The notes beneath the pieces are model-generated. The model saw nothing but the letters and a program-made list of their open reading frames with translations. It was not told the DNA's origin and ran no database searches. The translations under genes were made by a program, and so were the position numbers. 64,000 bases of DNA from Cupriavidus basilensis (GTDB taxonomy: Bacteria; Pseudomonadota; Gammaproteobacteria; Burkholderiales; Burkholderiaceae), in contig NZ_CP010536.1 in assembly GCF_000832305.1 (NCBI RefSeq), positions 1,488,001 through 1,552,000 on the forward strand. The letters run 5' to 3'. Positions 15,310 through 23,026 of this stretch are shown piece after piece. Within the stretch, counting starts at the first letter, position 1. Each line of letters opens with the position of its first letter.

Positions 15310-16420
15310 TTACGCATTGGCAGTGACTGGGTCAGTCTCTGCTGTGGAGCGCTGCGCGGGGAATAGATGATCACGAAGGCGCAGACTTGGCCGTTCAATG
15401 GCCTTGGTGATGATGACTGCCAGGATGATCGCGCCGCCGTATTTCATGGAAAGCTCGACGACTGGCGGGATAGTGCCAAGGCCGGATTTCAGCCACATCC
15501 TTTCGAGGGCTCTGAACATGACGAACTGAAAGACATACGTGGCATATGAGTAAGTGCCGATCCAAGCCACAAAACTCGCGAGTCTATTCCGCGAGGTGAC
15601 CGTGCGACCGTCGAGAATCAGGAGCAGGAAGGCTGCCGCCCCGATGTACGCAATCGAGTATCCATACAGTCGCAATTAGTACCTTTTCAGAATGGGCGAA
15701 AACCAAGAAGGAGACGCTAGCTGCCGCAACGGCCGCCCAAAGCCACTTGTACTTGAGGAGAGATGAGAACATCTCCGGCAAGAAGAACTTCGCGTACGCC
15801 AGCAGCACGCCGCAGGCTAGGGAGTCAATTCGGAACTGCGTCTGAACCTGGAGTGTGTGCGGATCAACGCCAAGTATGCTGCCAGAGACCCGCGCCACCA
15901 AGGCGACAACCATTATCCCGGCGAGAACCTTGGGAACACGCCTAATCTGGGCGACTCCCAGCGAGAACGCTGATGCGAGTAGGGCGAAGAGCAGATAGAA
16001 ATGCTCCTCGACTGCGAGGCTCCATAGATGACTGAGAGGCGTGAGCCAGTAGTTTTGCAAATGGAGAATCGTCTGAGGGACAATCTCCATGGGCTTATAT
16101 CGGCCAGTCACTACGAGCAGCGCAATATACAAATAGAGGACGGGCCATATCTTGAAGGCTCTACGGATCAGGAATCGTCCTGCGGCAAATCCACCAGTCC
16201 GCTTTATTTCGCTGAAGATCAGGCCGCCGACGAGGAACCCGCTTAGCACGAAGAACAGATCAACGCCGGCCCACCCTATTGTCCTGCCAGGCGCCTGCAT
16301 CCAATCTAGTACAGCGTAGCCAGTATGGACGTTGAAATGCCAACCAACCGCAAGAAGAATCGCAACCCCACGCGCAAAGTCGAGTTCAATCAGGCGCGGC
16401 TGACCGAGTGTGTTTTTCAT
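15310..16420 (-). pseudogene. Frameshifted O-antigen-type acyltransferase 3
   Basis: Two overlapping minus-strand frames make one acyltransferase-3 protein (OafA/OAc family). The first part runs from MKNTLGQPRLIELDFARG at 16420 and holds the RLIELDFARGVAILLAVGWH motif and several membrane helices (VDLFFVLSGFLVG). The rest, from RLYGYSIAYIGAAAFL to the stop at 15310, is in another frame; the break lies near 15665-15680. No slippery heptamer is seen, so mutation or sequencing error is more likely than programmed shifting. These enzymes acetylate surface polysaccharide and are a classic means of lysogenic conversion. The neighbouring spike carries an acetylesterase. Confidence 0.72.
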
Positions 16421-16472
16421 CTTCAGCAGATTGAGATCAAGTAGGCCCGCGGCGCGGTCCAATCTGGCAGCG

Positions 16473-16516
16473 AGTATACGGTGGCTGCGTATTCTGGGAT
16501 CCCCCAGTTCGGGGGG
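16473..16516 (-). promoter_or_regulatory. Palindrome-promoter cassette of the acyltransferase gene
   Basis: On the minus strand, CCCCC-GAACT-GGGGG (16501-16515) is followed 21-22 bases later by TATACT (plus-strand 16473-16478). The same arrangement with near-identical linking sequence occurs at 16816-16860 before the next cargo gene. Confidence 0.5.
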
Positions 16517-16577
16517 GTACGCATCTCCACCGGAGCCGGTTTTCGGCAAATAGCCGCACCAGGGTGGCTTTTTTATC

Positions 16578-16781
16578 TTAGGGCGTCCATGTACGCACCA
16601 GTCTTGATTTCAGGGGCCAGGGCCTGAATGCAAGAATCCAGACGCAGACCAGAGGCCCAAAAATAGGGATCAGGGCTAGATACTCGTAGCCCGACTCGAA
16701 GCGGGCCATCCGGAAAACCTTCCGGAATGGGAAGAACCAGAGCGCCTCGAAGACGAGGAAACCCAGCAGGTAAATGCTCAT
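16578..16781 (-). CDS. Small membrane protein (67 aa)
   Basis: MSIYLLGFLVFEALWFFPF and YLALIPIFGPLVCVWILAF are two hydrophobic segments joined by a basic loop. It lies just upstream of the acyltransferase on the same strand, but each gene has its own copy of a palindrome-promoter cassette, so they are separately transcribed. Probably a lysogenic cargo gene; function unknown. Confidence 0.5.
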   Translation of the reverse strand: MSIYLLGFLVFEALWFFPFRKVFRMARFESGYEYLALIPIFGPLVCVWILAFRPWPLKSRLVRTWTP

Positions 16782-17072
16782 AGCGGCCTCATGGTGCAGT
16801 GCACACGTTGGAAGCAGTGTACGGCCGGTCTGCATTCTTTGATCCCCCAATATTGGGGGAGCGTTTGAGTCTGAACTCGAATTGCTCCCCACCCCCTAGC
16901 ATTTCCTCCATCCAAAGCCGGTTACCGAGTTGCCCGAATAGGCAGAAACCGAAGTGCAACCACACCCCGGCCAGAGCGGGCATTTTCTTTTCCGGGGTCA
17001 CAAATGCCCGAACCAATCAGCGCCGGCCCCCCCCCCGCGCCTGCACTGCGCCCGGCCGCCTGATCTTGCCGC
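16782..17072 (-). promoter_or_regulatory. Promoter region with perfect 18-bp palindrome; rest without a gene
   Basis: TCCCCCAATATTGGGGGA (16843-16860) is a perfect palindrome, and TACACT for the minus strand lies 21 bases further at plus-strand 16816-16821. The predicted -35 (GATCAA) overlaps the palindrome edge. The remaining bases to 17072 hold no credible gene; a GC-rich stretch near 17030 follows the end of the SRAP gene. Confidence 0.5.
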
Positions 17073-17732
17073 TTACTCTGCCGCTTTGGCTCTTGGCGCA
17101 CGCGGCGCAGCCTCCGCATTCATCCGATCGGCAGGGTAAGGCTGCATGAAGCTCCTAGCCCGCTCCGGATCCCGGCAGGTCAGCCAGTCGTCCCATTCCG
17201 CCCGAGGTACGATGACGATCATTCGCTTTTCCTTGCCTGGCGCATGGAAGCGGCTCATCAGCGGATGCTTGTCCGAGTTGATCGTTAGCATGGTGAAACT
17301 GAATACCTCGGTGCCGGCGTCGCCCGGCCACGCCCGCCAAAGGCCAGCGATGGCGAAATCCGGCTCGTCCTTCAGCCAGATCCGCCAGCGGACTGACTTG
17401 GGCCCGCTCTCGTAGTTGGGTTCATAGAACGCGCTGGCCGGTACCAAGCAGAGTTGCCCCTTCTTCCATGAACCGGAGAACGAGCGCTTCTCGCCAACCG
17501 TCTCCGATCGTGCATTGGTGGTATCGAACTTGGCCACACCGGGTGGGATTCTGGCCTTCGGCACCATGCCAAAGGTTCCGACCAGCGCTTGGCGCGCGCC
17601 GTCGCCGGCGGCCACGATGATTGGCGCTGCGTAATCCGGCCAGGTCTCTGGCGGATAGTCCAGGGCGGGCGGCTCGACGCCGTAGACGTCACGCAGCAAC
17701 TGGCGCTGGACAGGGGCGTAGTTATTGCACAA
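17073..17732 (-). CDS. SRAP (YedK/HMCES-type) abasic-site shielding protein
   Basis: A 219-aa SOS response-associated peptidase family protein. Cys2 of MCNNY becomes the N-terminal catalytic Cys after Met removal; other family hallmarks are TTNARSET, the Glu in ASAFYEP and the His in MSRFHAP. Proteins of this family form a thiazolidine crosslink with abasic sites in single-stranded DNA and protect them. It is the last gene of a three-gene unit whose promoter carries a perfect LexA box, in line with the SOS link of the family. Confidence 0.9.
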   Translation of the reverse strand: MCNNYAPVQRQLLRDVYGVEPPALDYPPETWPDYAAPIIVAAGDGARQALVGTFGMVPKARIPPGVAKFDTTNARSETVGEKRSFSGSWKKGQLCLVPASAFYEPNYESGPKSVRWRIWLKDEPDFAIAGLWRAWPGDAGTEVFSFTMLTINSDKHPLMSRFHAPGKEKRMIVIVPRAEWDDWLTCRDPERARSFMQPYPADRMNAEAAPRAPRAKAAE

Positions 17733-17734
17733 GG

Positions 17735-18070
17735 CTAGTCCCTCCGATTTTTATTGCGAGTGTAGACGCTTTGCTGCGGCGGCCCGAAGAACTCCCGCTC
17801 CCATGCCTCCCGTTCCTCGATGCATGGTTCGCCTTGAATCTCCGCGCGGAATTTGTCGAGAATCTGCATGTGGGAGGCATGGCAGCCGCAGTCGTATGCC
17901 TTCTGCAACTGGTTGGCGCGCACCAGCAGTATGCGCAAACGATGGATCTCCCACAGGAGCTCGCGGACCTCAGGGCACGGGTTGCGCGCATAGATCGCAC
18001 GGAGCTCGGCGGCGGTACGCCTCGGATACTCATAACGTCCGTCCGGACCAATCGGTAAATTTCGCGTCAT
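17735..18070 (-). CDS. Hypothetical protein of the SOS cassette (111 aa)
   Basis: Charged, helical protein with a Cys/His cluster (CGCHASH) near the middle that could bind metal. It lies two bases upstream of the SRAP gene and three bases after the previous gene, so it is in the LexA-controlled operon. Function unknown. Confidence 0.55.
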   Translation of the reverse strand: MTRNLPIGPDGRYEYPRRTAAELRAIYARNPCPEVRELLWEIHRLRILLVRANQLQKAYDCGCHASHMQILDKFRAEIQGEPCIEEREAWEREFFGPPQQSVYTRNKNRRD

Positions 18071-18073
18071 GAC

Positions 18074-18478
18074 TCAGGATTTCTGGGCTGGCAAGACGCG
18101 TTGCGCCTTCTCCGCCACTCGGCGGTGCTTTTCCTGTGCCTCTTCCCAACTCGATGAGGTGAACACCTTGTCGACGGAGGGGCCCTTCAGATGCGTCAGG
18201 AAGACCGGAATATCTCCCCTGGCGTCTGACCACGGGCTGAAGCAGGTCCAGACGTGAGCACCTTGGTAGGGCAGGTCAGTTCGGAGCACAAAGCGGCGGA
18301 AGCCATCCTTAAGGAAGCGGTAGTGAGAATGTCCGTCCAGGACGTGTACCGGCCGACCGTTGGGGTCCAGGATGTAGAGGCGCATGGTGAACGGATCTCC
18401 ATAGGCATCCGGAGTGCCGCCGCGCACCGCATGGCGTAGCGCGCGCACCCAAGGCTCTGGGGCATCACTCAGGGTCAT
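18074..18478 (-). CDS. Hypothetical protein, first gene of the SOS cassette (134 aa)
   Basis: The start at 18478 is chosen because the LexA box lies directly upstream; longer frames would run through the box. The middle reads as beta strands (TMRLYILDPNGRPVHVLDGHSHYRFL), the end is a basic helix. No family recognised. Confidence 0.55.
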   Translation of the reverse strand: MTLSDAPEPWVRALRHAVRGGTPDAYGDPFTMRLYILDPNGRPVHVLDGHSHYRFLKDGFRRFVLRTDLPYQGAHVWTCFSPWSDARGDIPVFLTHLKGPSVDKVFTSSSWEEAQEKHRRVAEKAQRVLPAQKS

Positions 18479-18493
18479 TTTGTCAGAAAACCA

Positions 18494-18513
18494 CTGTATG
18501 AATGTACAGTATA
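18494..18513 (-). promoter_or_regulatory. LexA (SOS) box overlapping the -10 of the SRAP operon
   Basis: CTGTATGAATGTACAG (18494-18509) fits the CTGT-N8-ACAG consensus exactly in both half-sites. On the minus strand TATACT (plus-strand 18508-18513) overlaps its edge, so LexA would block the promoter of 18478-17073. The divergent gene at 18554 may also be affected. Confidence 0.85.
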
Positions 18514-18553
18514 ACTCAGCTGGGATGCGGAGCGGAAAACTAGCCAAGGATGC

Positions 18554-19444
18554 ATGACTGCCGCCGCTGACAATGGGGAAACGGTATCTCCATTGGCTGC
18601 TATGCAAACCGAAGTCATTCGCTACAACCTCCGAGACCGGGGCCGCCAGTTCCGAGGCAAGGAACGCAATTTCGACGTGCCGCGCATCGTTGCAACTGTG
18701 AACGGCGGGGCATGCCAGGAGAAGGTGCGTCACCGGGACATGTTCGGCTACTTCGGGCACTGGCCCCGGGTGAAGTTCGGCATGAATCCATCGGAAGGTG
18801 GCCTGGTGGACGGCAAGCAGGTGGCAGTCGAGCCGGCCTTGGTAACGATCTCCCTGAAGGCCTTTGACGATGGGACGATCGAGCATCAAGCCGAGTTTCT
18901 CGATACGAACGCCGGCCGGCTGGCTCAGCGCCTGTACGCGAGCAAGGCGGGAGGATTCTCATCCGCCATCGATGAGTTGCGCCCCGAGTTCTACGGTTTT
19001 GACTACGTGCTCGAGCCAAACTACACCAAGAATCGGGGCTATGACCTGGCGCTGGATGGGGTGCTGGGTACGTTCGATGCTGTCGAGGCGGTAGCCGAGT
19101 ACCAGGAGCAGATCGCCGGCATCGGCAAACTCTTGGACTGTGTTCAGCAGGACCGGGACAGGGCGGTGGGCGATCTCGATCGCGCTCTGTCGGTAGTTGG
19201 CAGGATGGAGGCGGAGATTGTGCAGCTCCAGTCCATGCTGATGAAGAAGGGGGCGGCGGCTACCCTGGACTCTATTGGCACGCTTGAATCGGTCATGCCA
19301 ATCGTGACGGATTCTGACGCTACCCACCGACTCCAACGGACCATCCAAGGTTTCAGGACCGCAGTCCTGGCACGCATCGATGAGCCTAAGCAGGCTGAAG
19401 AGCCGGCCCTAAAAGGGTTTATGAGCCGGCTTCTGGGCCGCTAG
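18554..19444 (+). CDS. Putative prohead maturation protease with scaffold tail (296 aa)
   Basis: The first ~160 residues show the layout of assemblin-like phage proteases: a His in MFGYFGH, a beta region (VAVEPALVTISLKAFDDGTIEHQAEFLD) and a G-G-F-S-S-A segment that could hold the catalytic Ser. Residues ~175-240 are a coiled coil, as in protease-scaffold fusions, and the C-terminus ends in GFMSRLLGR. Capsid and portal genes of this phage lie far downstream, so context gives limited help. Assignment by pattern only. Confidence 0.5.
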   Translation: MTAAADNGETVSPLAAMQTEVIRYNLRDRGRQFRGKERNFDVPRIVATVNGGACQEKVRHRDMFGYFGHWPRVKFGMNPSEGGLVDGKQVAVEPALVTISLKAFDDGTIEHQAEFLDTNAGRLAQRLYASKAGGFSSAIDELRPEFYGFDYVLEPNYTKNRGYDLALDGVLGTFDAVEAVAEYQEQIAGIGKLLDCVQQDRDRAVGDLDRALSVVGRMEAEIVQLQSMLMKKGAAATLDSIGTLESVMPIVTDSDATHRLQRTIQGFRTAVLARIDEPKQAEEPALKGFMSRLLGR

Positions 19445-19446
19445 CA

Positions 19447-20289
19447 ATGCAAGAGACAAAAAAGGCCTTCGGGCACTATCTCGGTGGGTACTACTCGTCC
19501 CTCGTGCCGACCACCCCTGCCATGACCGAGTTCTGTGCTCGCGGGCTGAAGTCATGCATCGTCTACGCACCGGGCCGGATGATCGACGCAGCCGAGGAGA
19601 TGCTCGCAGCCTGGCGCAGGAACGACAACAATGGTCAGCCGGGTAGCAGTGCGTTCCTCCCAGTGATGATCGTGGCATTGGCCAAGGACTACGTACCGGT
19701 ATCTGGCGATTTTTCGCGCCAGGTTGGTGACGACGAATGGATCACAGTGCCGGCAGACGAGAAGGGTCGCATTTTCAAGTTGCGACAGATGCAGGGGGAT
19801 CGAAGGGCGCAACTGCTGATCGCGGCCGCCGAGGAGGAGAGCGCCAGGAGCTTGGCAGCTCAGTTTTGCCTCTGGGTGGCCTCCGTTCCCAATCGGCGTT
19901 TCTACGCGACATACCGGTTCGCGGGCCTCGATCACCAGTGGCCGGTAATGATCGAGAACATCGACACGCCGGCGCAGAGCATCCAGACGGATGAAAAGAA
20001 CCTCACCCTGCTGGTGGTCGATATCATGCTGCGCGAATCGATTCCGCTGTTCCGCGCGCCCAAGGGGGATGAGCCGAACGATGGCAAGGGCGATGGTTCG
20101 CCGGAGGATCCCAACGGCTATCCATACACCCGAGTGATCCGCATCACGGACGAGGTGGTGGGCACGGAAATGCAGGTGGACGACACTTACCAGGTGCCCA
20201 TCTTTGGTGGGGGTGCCATCGCGATCGCCAACACCGACGATGCGTTGACGACGCTCCTCAACTCGACCATGCCAAGCCATAACCTATGA
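19447..20289 (+). CDS. Hypothetical virion assembly protein (280 aa)
   Basis: Starts two bases after the putative protease and overlaps the next gene by four bases. Alpha/beta composition, with an acidic Gly/Pro-rich linker near 210-225 (GDEPNDGKGDGSPEDPNG) before a short C-terminal beta domain. Location in a late operon suggests a head or neck component. No family recognised. Confidence 0.45.
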   Translation: MQETKKAFGHYLGGYYSSLVPTTPAMTEFCARGLKSCIVYAPGRMIDAAEEMLAAWRRNDNNGQPGSSAFLPVMIVALAKDYVPVSGDFSRQVGDDEWITVPADEKGRIFKLRQMQGDRRAQLLIAAAEEESARSLAAQFCLWVASVPNRRFYATYRFAGLDHQWPVMIENIDTPAQSIQTDEKNLTLLVVDIMLRESIPLFRAPKGDEPNDGKGDGSPEDPNGYPYTRVIRITDEVVGTEMQVDDTYQVPIFGGGAIAIANTDDALTTLLNSTMPSHNL

Positions 20290-20762
20290 CCAAGCGTCTC
20301 ATCCAGGCATCGATCACCGGGTTTGAGGGCGAGCCGAGAACCGTCTATTCGCTGTATGACCTGGACACGGGTCTCTTGGTCGTCAACAAGGAGGTGGCGT
20401 TTCGAGAGGACCGATTTGGCGGTTGCGTGATTGTCAGCAACGCAGAGTTGCCCGCGCGCGAGGCCCTCTTCACCGTTGATCACTTCCCGGAAGCCATTGA
20501 GGCATTCTTCGAGTTGAGCCGGGGGAAGCAGATCCACATCGAGGATAAGGCGAGCCGGAGTAACCCTACTCACTGCATCCAGGATGACGGCCTCAGCACC
20601 AACGGTGGTCGGACCTACCGGATCAATCCCAACACCTTGAATTGCCAGGTGGCCGTCATGGCCACCTGCTGGTATGTCAAGCGGTCACGTACCCTAAACA
20701 AGGTCGTGAACATGGCCGATCGCCTGCTTGAGATCCAACGCGGCGGCATATTGAGCGTCTGA
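20286..20762 (+). CDS. Hypothetical late protein (158 aa)
   Basis: ATG overlaps the preceding stop (ATGA), so it is co-translated with the 280-aa protein. Beta-rich, with the segment TYRINPNTLNCQVAVMATCWY near residue 115. Function unknown, probably structural by position. Confidence 0.45.
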   Translation: MTKRLIQASITGFEGEPRTVYSLYDLDTGLLVVNKEVAFREDRFGGCVIVSNAELPAREALFTVDHFPEAIEAFFELSRGKQIHIEDKASRSNPTHCIQDDGLSTNGGRTYRINPNTLNCQVAVMATCWYVKRSRTLNKVVNMADRLLEIQRGGILSV

Positions 20763-20839
20763 CCGTTACGGAAAACGCCGAGCTTGGCGCGATAGGGCAT
20801 TCCCGACAATGACTCCACTAGTCTTAGGAGTCCGGCGGG

Positions 20840-22060
20840 ATGCCAACTTCCATTCCATTGACACCTACCGTCACCGCAGACGGGCTGACTGCGCTATTCA
20901 ATGCGCAGAACACAGGTGTCGAACTTGCAATCACCCACATCGCACTGGGAACCGGGCAGTATGTGCCCGATGGTACCGAGCACGCGCTGCAGAACGAAAA
21001 GCTTCGCCTGCCGATAGCCGGCGGCGGGCGTATTTCGCCCACGCAGATCCAGGTCTATGCCAGTGGGCGCGCGAATGCAGGTCAACCATTTTGGTCTGGC
21101 GAGATTGGGTTCTACGCCGGAAGCATACTGTTTGCGGTCTATGGCCGGACGGCTGCGCCTTCGCTGTACGTGTCGGATGAGATTTCGACCACGATATCGT
21201 ATTCCCTTGGCTTCAAGGCGCTGCCGCCCGACAGCATTACCGTCACGGTCGACCCCAATGCAGCCTCGGTACCGCTGCTGATCGGTCAGCACGTCATTGA
21301 CCCCAATGCGCACCCTCAGTACGCGCCGCTGGACAGCCCGACGTTCATCAATACACCACGGGCCCCCACCCAGCCGGCCAGCGACAACAGCACGCTGCTA
21401 GCTACGACCGCTTTCGCGCAAGGAGCGATTGCGGCCGCTATCCTGGCCGATACGATCGGGCGAGTATTTTTCAGTCCGCGCACGACTGCGCCGGCCGGAT
21501 CCATCAAGCTCAACGGTGTGCTTCTGCTCCGCGCCAACTATCCCGCTTTGTGGCAGTTTGCGCAGGCGAGCGGGAATCTGGTTTCAGAAGCGGCTTGGCC
21601 GGCGAGTCCTGGCAGTTTCTCAACTGGCGATGGGGCGACGACATTCCGGGTCCCAGAGGTTCGAGGGGAGTTCATTCGTGCGTTGGACGATGCACGCGGT
21701 GTCGATTCCGGCCGAATCATAGGGTCCTGGCAGGGCAGCCAGAATCTGTCCCACGCACACGGAGCGTACGCGGACGTGCAGGGTTACCACTCGCACGGTG
21801 CCACTACCTCGTACAACGGGGACCACAACCACAGCACCAGTTTCTATCGCAGTTCCTTGAACAACCATTACGGCGGGGAGCCATTAGACCCGGCCCTGAA
21901 TCCAACAAGCGACCCGATTTACACCAGCACGAATGGGGGGCACGTCCACAGCATCATCGGCGATGGCAGCCACAACCACAACATTACGGTGTACGCCGAC
22001 GGTAGCGGGGAAGCCAGGTCACGAAACGTCGCCTGGCCGATGTTCATGCGCGCCTATTAA
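20840..22060 (+). CDS. Tail fibre with tail-collar domain (406 aa)
   Basis: N-terminus like P2 gpH-type fibres (ADGLTALFNAQNTGVELAITHIALGTG), a DPNAHPQYA linker, then a collar-like domain (PAGSIKLNGVLLLRANYPALW ... GDGATTFRVPEVRGEFIRALDDARGVDSGR). The tip has many H-x-H pairs (SHAHG, YHSHG, DHNHS, HVHS, SHNHN), the pattern that binds iron in T4 gp37-type tips. Followed by its assembly chaperone gene. Host-recognition protein. Confidence 0.85.
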   Translation: MPTSIPLTPTVTADGLTALFNAQNTGVELAITHIALGTGQYVPDGTEHALQNEKLRLPIAGGGRISPTQIQVYASGRANAGQPFWSGEIGFYAGSILFAVYGRTAAPSLYVSDEISTTISYSLGFKALPPDSITVTVDPNAASVPLLIGQHVIDPNAHPQYAPLDSPTFINTPRAPTQPASDNSTLLATTAFAQGAIAAAILADTIGRVFFSPRTTAPAGSIKLNGVLLLRANYPALWQFAQASGNLVSEAAWPASPGSFSTGDGATTFRVPEVRGEFIRALDDARGVDSGRIIGSWQGSQNLSHAHGAYADVQGYHSHGATTSYNGDHNHSTSFYRSSLNNHYGGEPLDPALNPTSDPIYTSTNGGHVHSIIGDGSHNHNITVYADGSGEARSRNVAWPMFMRAY

Positions 22061-22072
22061 GGAGAGCCCATC

Positions 22073-22639
22073 ATGTTGCTTCATCACTTCGACAGCGAAA
22101 CGGGGCAGTATCTGAGCAGTACGCTGGCAGAGGCCGACCCTCGCAATCAGGACCGCTGGTTGCAGCCGGCCTTCACCACTCCGGATGCGTTGCCCGATCG
22201 AACTCGCTATACCTGGCCGGTGCGGCGGGCTGACGCATGGGTACTCGTCCCCGACTACCGGGGCGTGCTTGCCTACCGGCAAGACACGGGCGAGGCGGTC
22301 GAGGTCATCCAGATTGGGAAGACGCTGGCCGATCTGGGTCTGGCAGATACCCCGCGCCCGTCCAGCGACTACTCCTGGGAGGCAGGGGGATGGGCCTTGA
22401 ACTCAACCTTGGTGGATACCAGGCTGCGGGCAGAGGCCTTGGCGGAAATGGAGAGACGCGTCATCCAGGCACGGCAAATGACCGCCGGCAAGGCGGATGC
22501 GTTCGCCGCCGGGCTTCTCTCGGATGCCGAAGTCGCAAGCTTCAAGGCATGGGCAGCATATCAGCTCGCCGTGGCAAAAGTCGTAGACCAGGCCGGGTAT
22601 CCTGCCAGCATCGTCTGGCCGGATCCTCCAGCAGCGTAA
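22073..22639 (+). CDS. Tail fibre assembly protein (188 aa)
   Basis: N-terminal fibre-assembly signature (LPDRTRYTWPVRRADAWVLVPDYRG) and a C-terminal helical part with AYQLAVAKVVDQAGYP, matching the caudoviral tail fibre assembly family. It sits 12 bases after the fibre gene, with AAGGAGAG upstream. Acts as a chaperone for trimerisation of the fibre. Confidence 0.8.
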   Translation: MLLHHFDSETGQYLSSTLAEADPRNQDRWLQPAFTTPDALPDRTRYTWPVRRADAWVLVPDYRGVLAYRQDTGEAVEVIQIGKTLADLGLADTPRPSSDYSWEAGGWALNSTLVDTRLRAEALAEMERRVIQARQMTAGKADAFAAGLLSDAEVASFKAWAAYQLAVAKVVDQAGYPASIVWPDPPAA

Positions 22640-22645
22640 GCCGGC

Positions 22646-23026
22646 ATGAGCATCGAGCAGAATACCGCCTCGGTCAGCGACTTCTACAAGCGCGTCCGGA
22701 CATTCGCCTCGCAGACCCCAGTCTGGGGTACAGCGCTGCGCTACCAGACCATGCCGGACGAGCGCTGGGACATGACTTTGGTCTCACAGCGCGTGTATGG
22801 CAGGCGGGATGAGTTTCTGGCTGTCATGGCGGCCGCCGGCCTGGACTCGATCGAGCAGCAACTGACGGAGCAGTTGCTGGTGCTGCCAACCGAGGCGCAG
22901 TTGAAGGACATCAAGACGGCGGCCGGGTTTGTGAACTTGGCCGATGATCGACCAGTCACGAGCCCGACGGCCATCCCGCCAGAGTACGCGCTGCTCCTTG
23001 GCAGCCTCACCAACGGGACAAGTTAA
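22646..23026 (+). CDS. Small tail/baseplate protein, tail-protein-X-like (126 aa)
   Basis: The core WDMTLVSQRVYGRRDEFLAVMAAAGLDS...LPTEAQL recalls the LysM-like tail protein X (YYG...N-x-x-L...LP), which attaches at the tail hub. Downstream it has an extra LADDRPVTSPTAIPPEY segment. Tail context supports a baseplate role; family link is tentative. Confidence 0.4.
   Translation: MSIEQNTASVSDFYKRVRTFASQTPVWGTALRYQTMPDERWDMTLVSQRVYGRRDEFLAVMAAAGLDSIEQQLTEQLLVLPTEAQLKDIKTAAGFVNLADDRPVTSPTAIPPEYALLLGSLTNGTS

Noticed and set aside
15660..15680. Programmed frameshift in the acyltransferase
   Set aside because: No slippery heptamer, stimulatory stem or internal Shine-Dalgarno at the junction; mutation or sequencing error is simpler.
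16799..17149. 116-aa plus-strand open frame
   Set aside because: Covers a promoter palindrome and the end of the SRAP gene on the other strand; Pro-rich shadow without a ribosome binding site.
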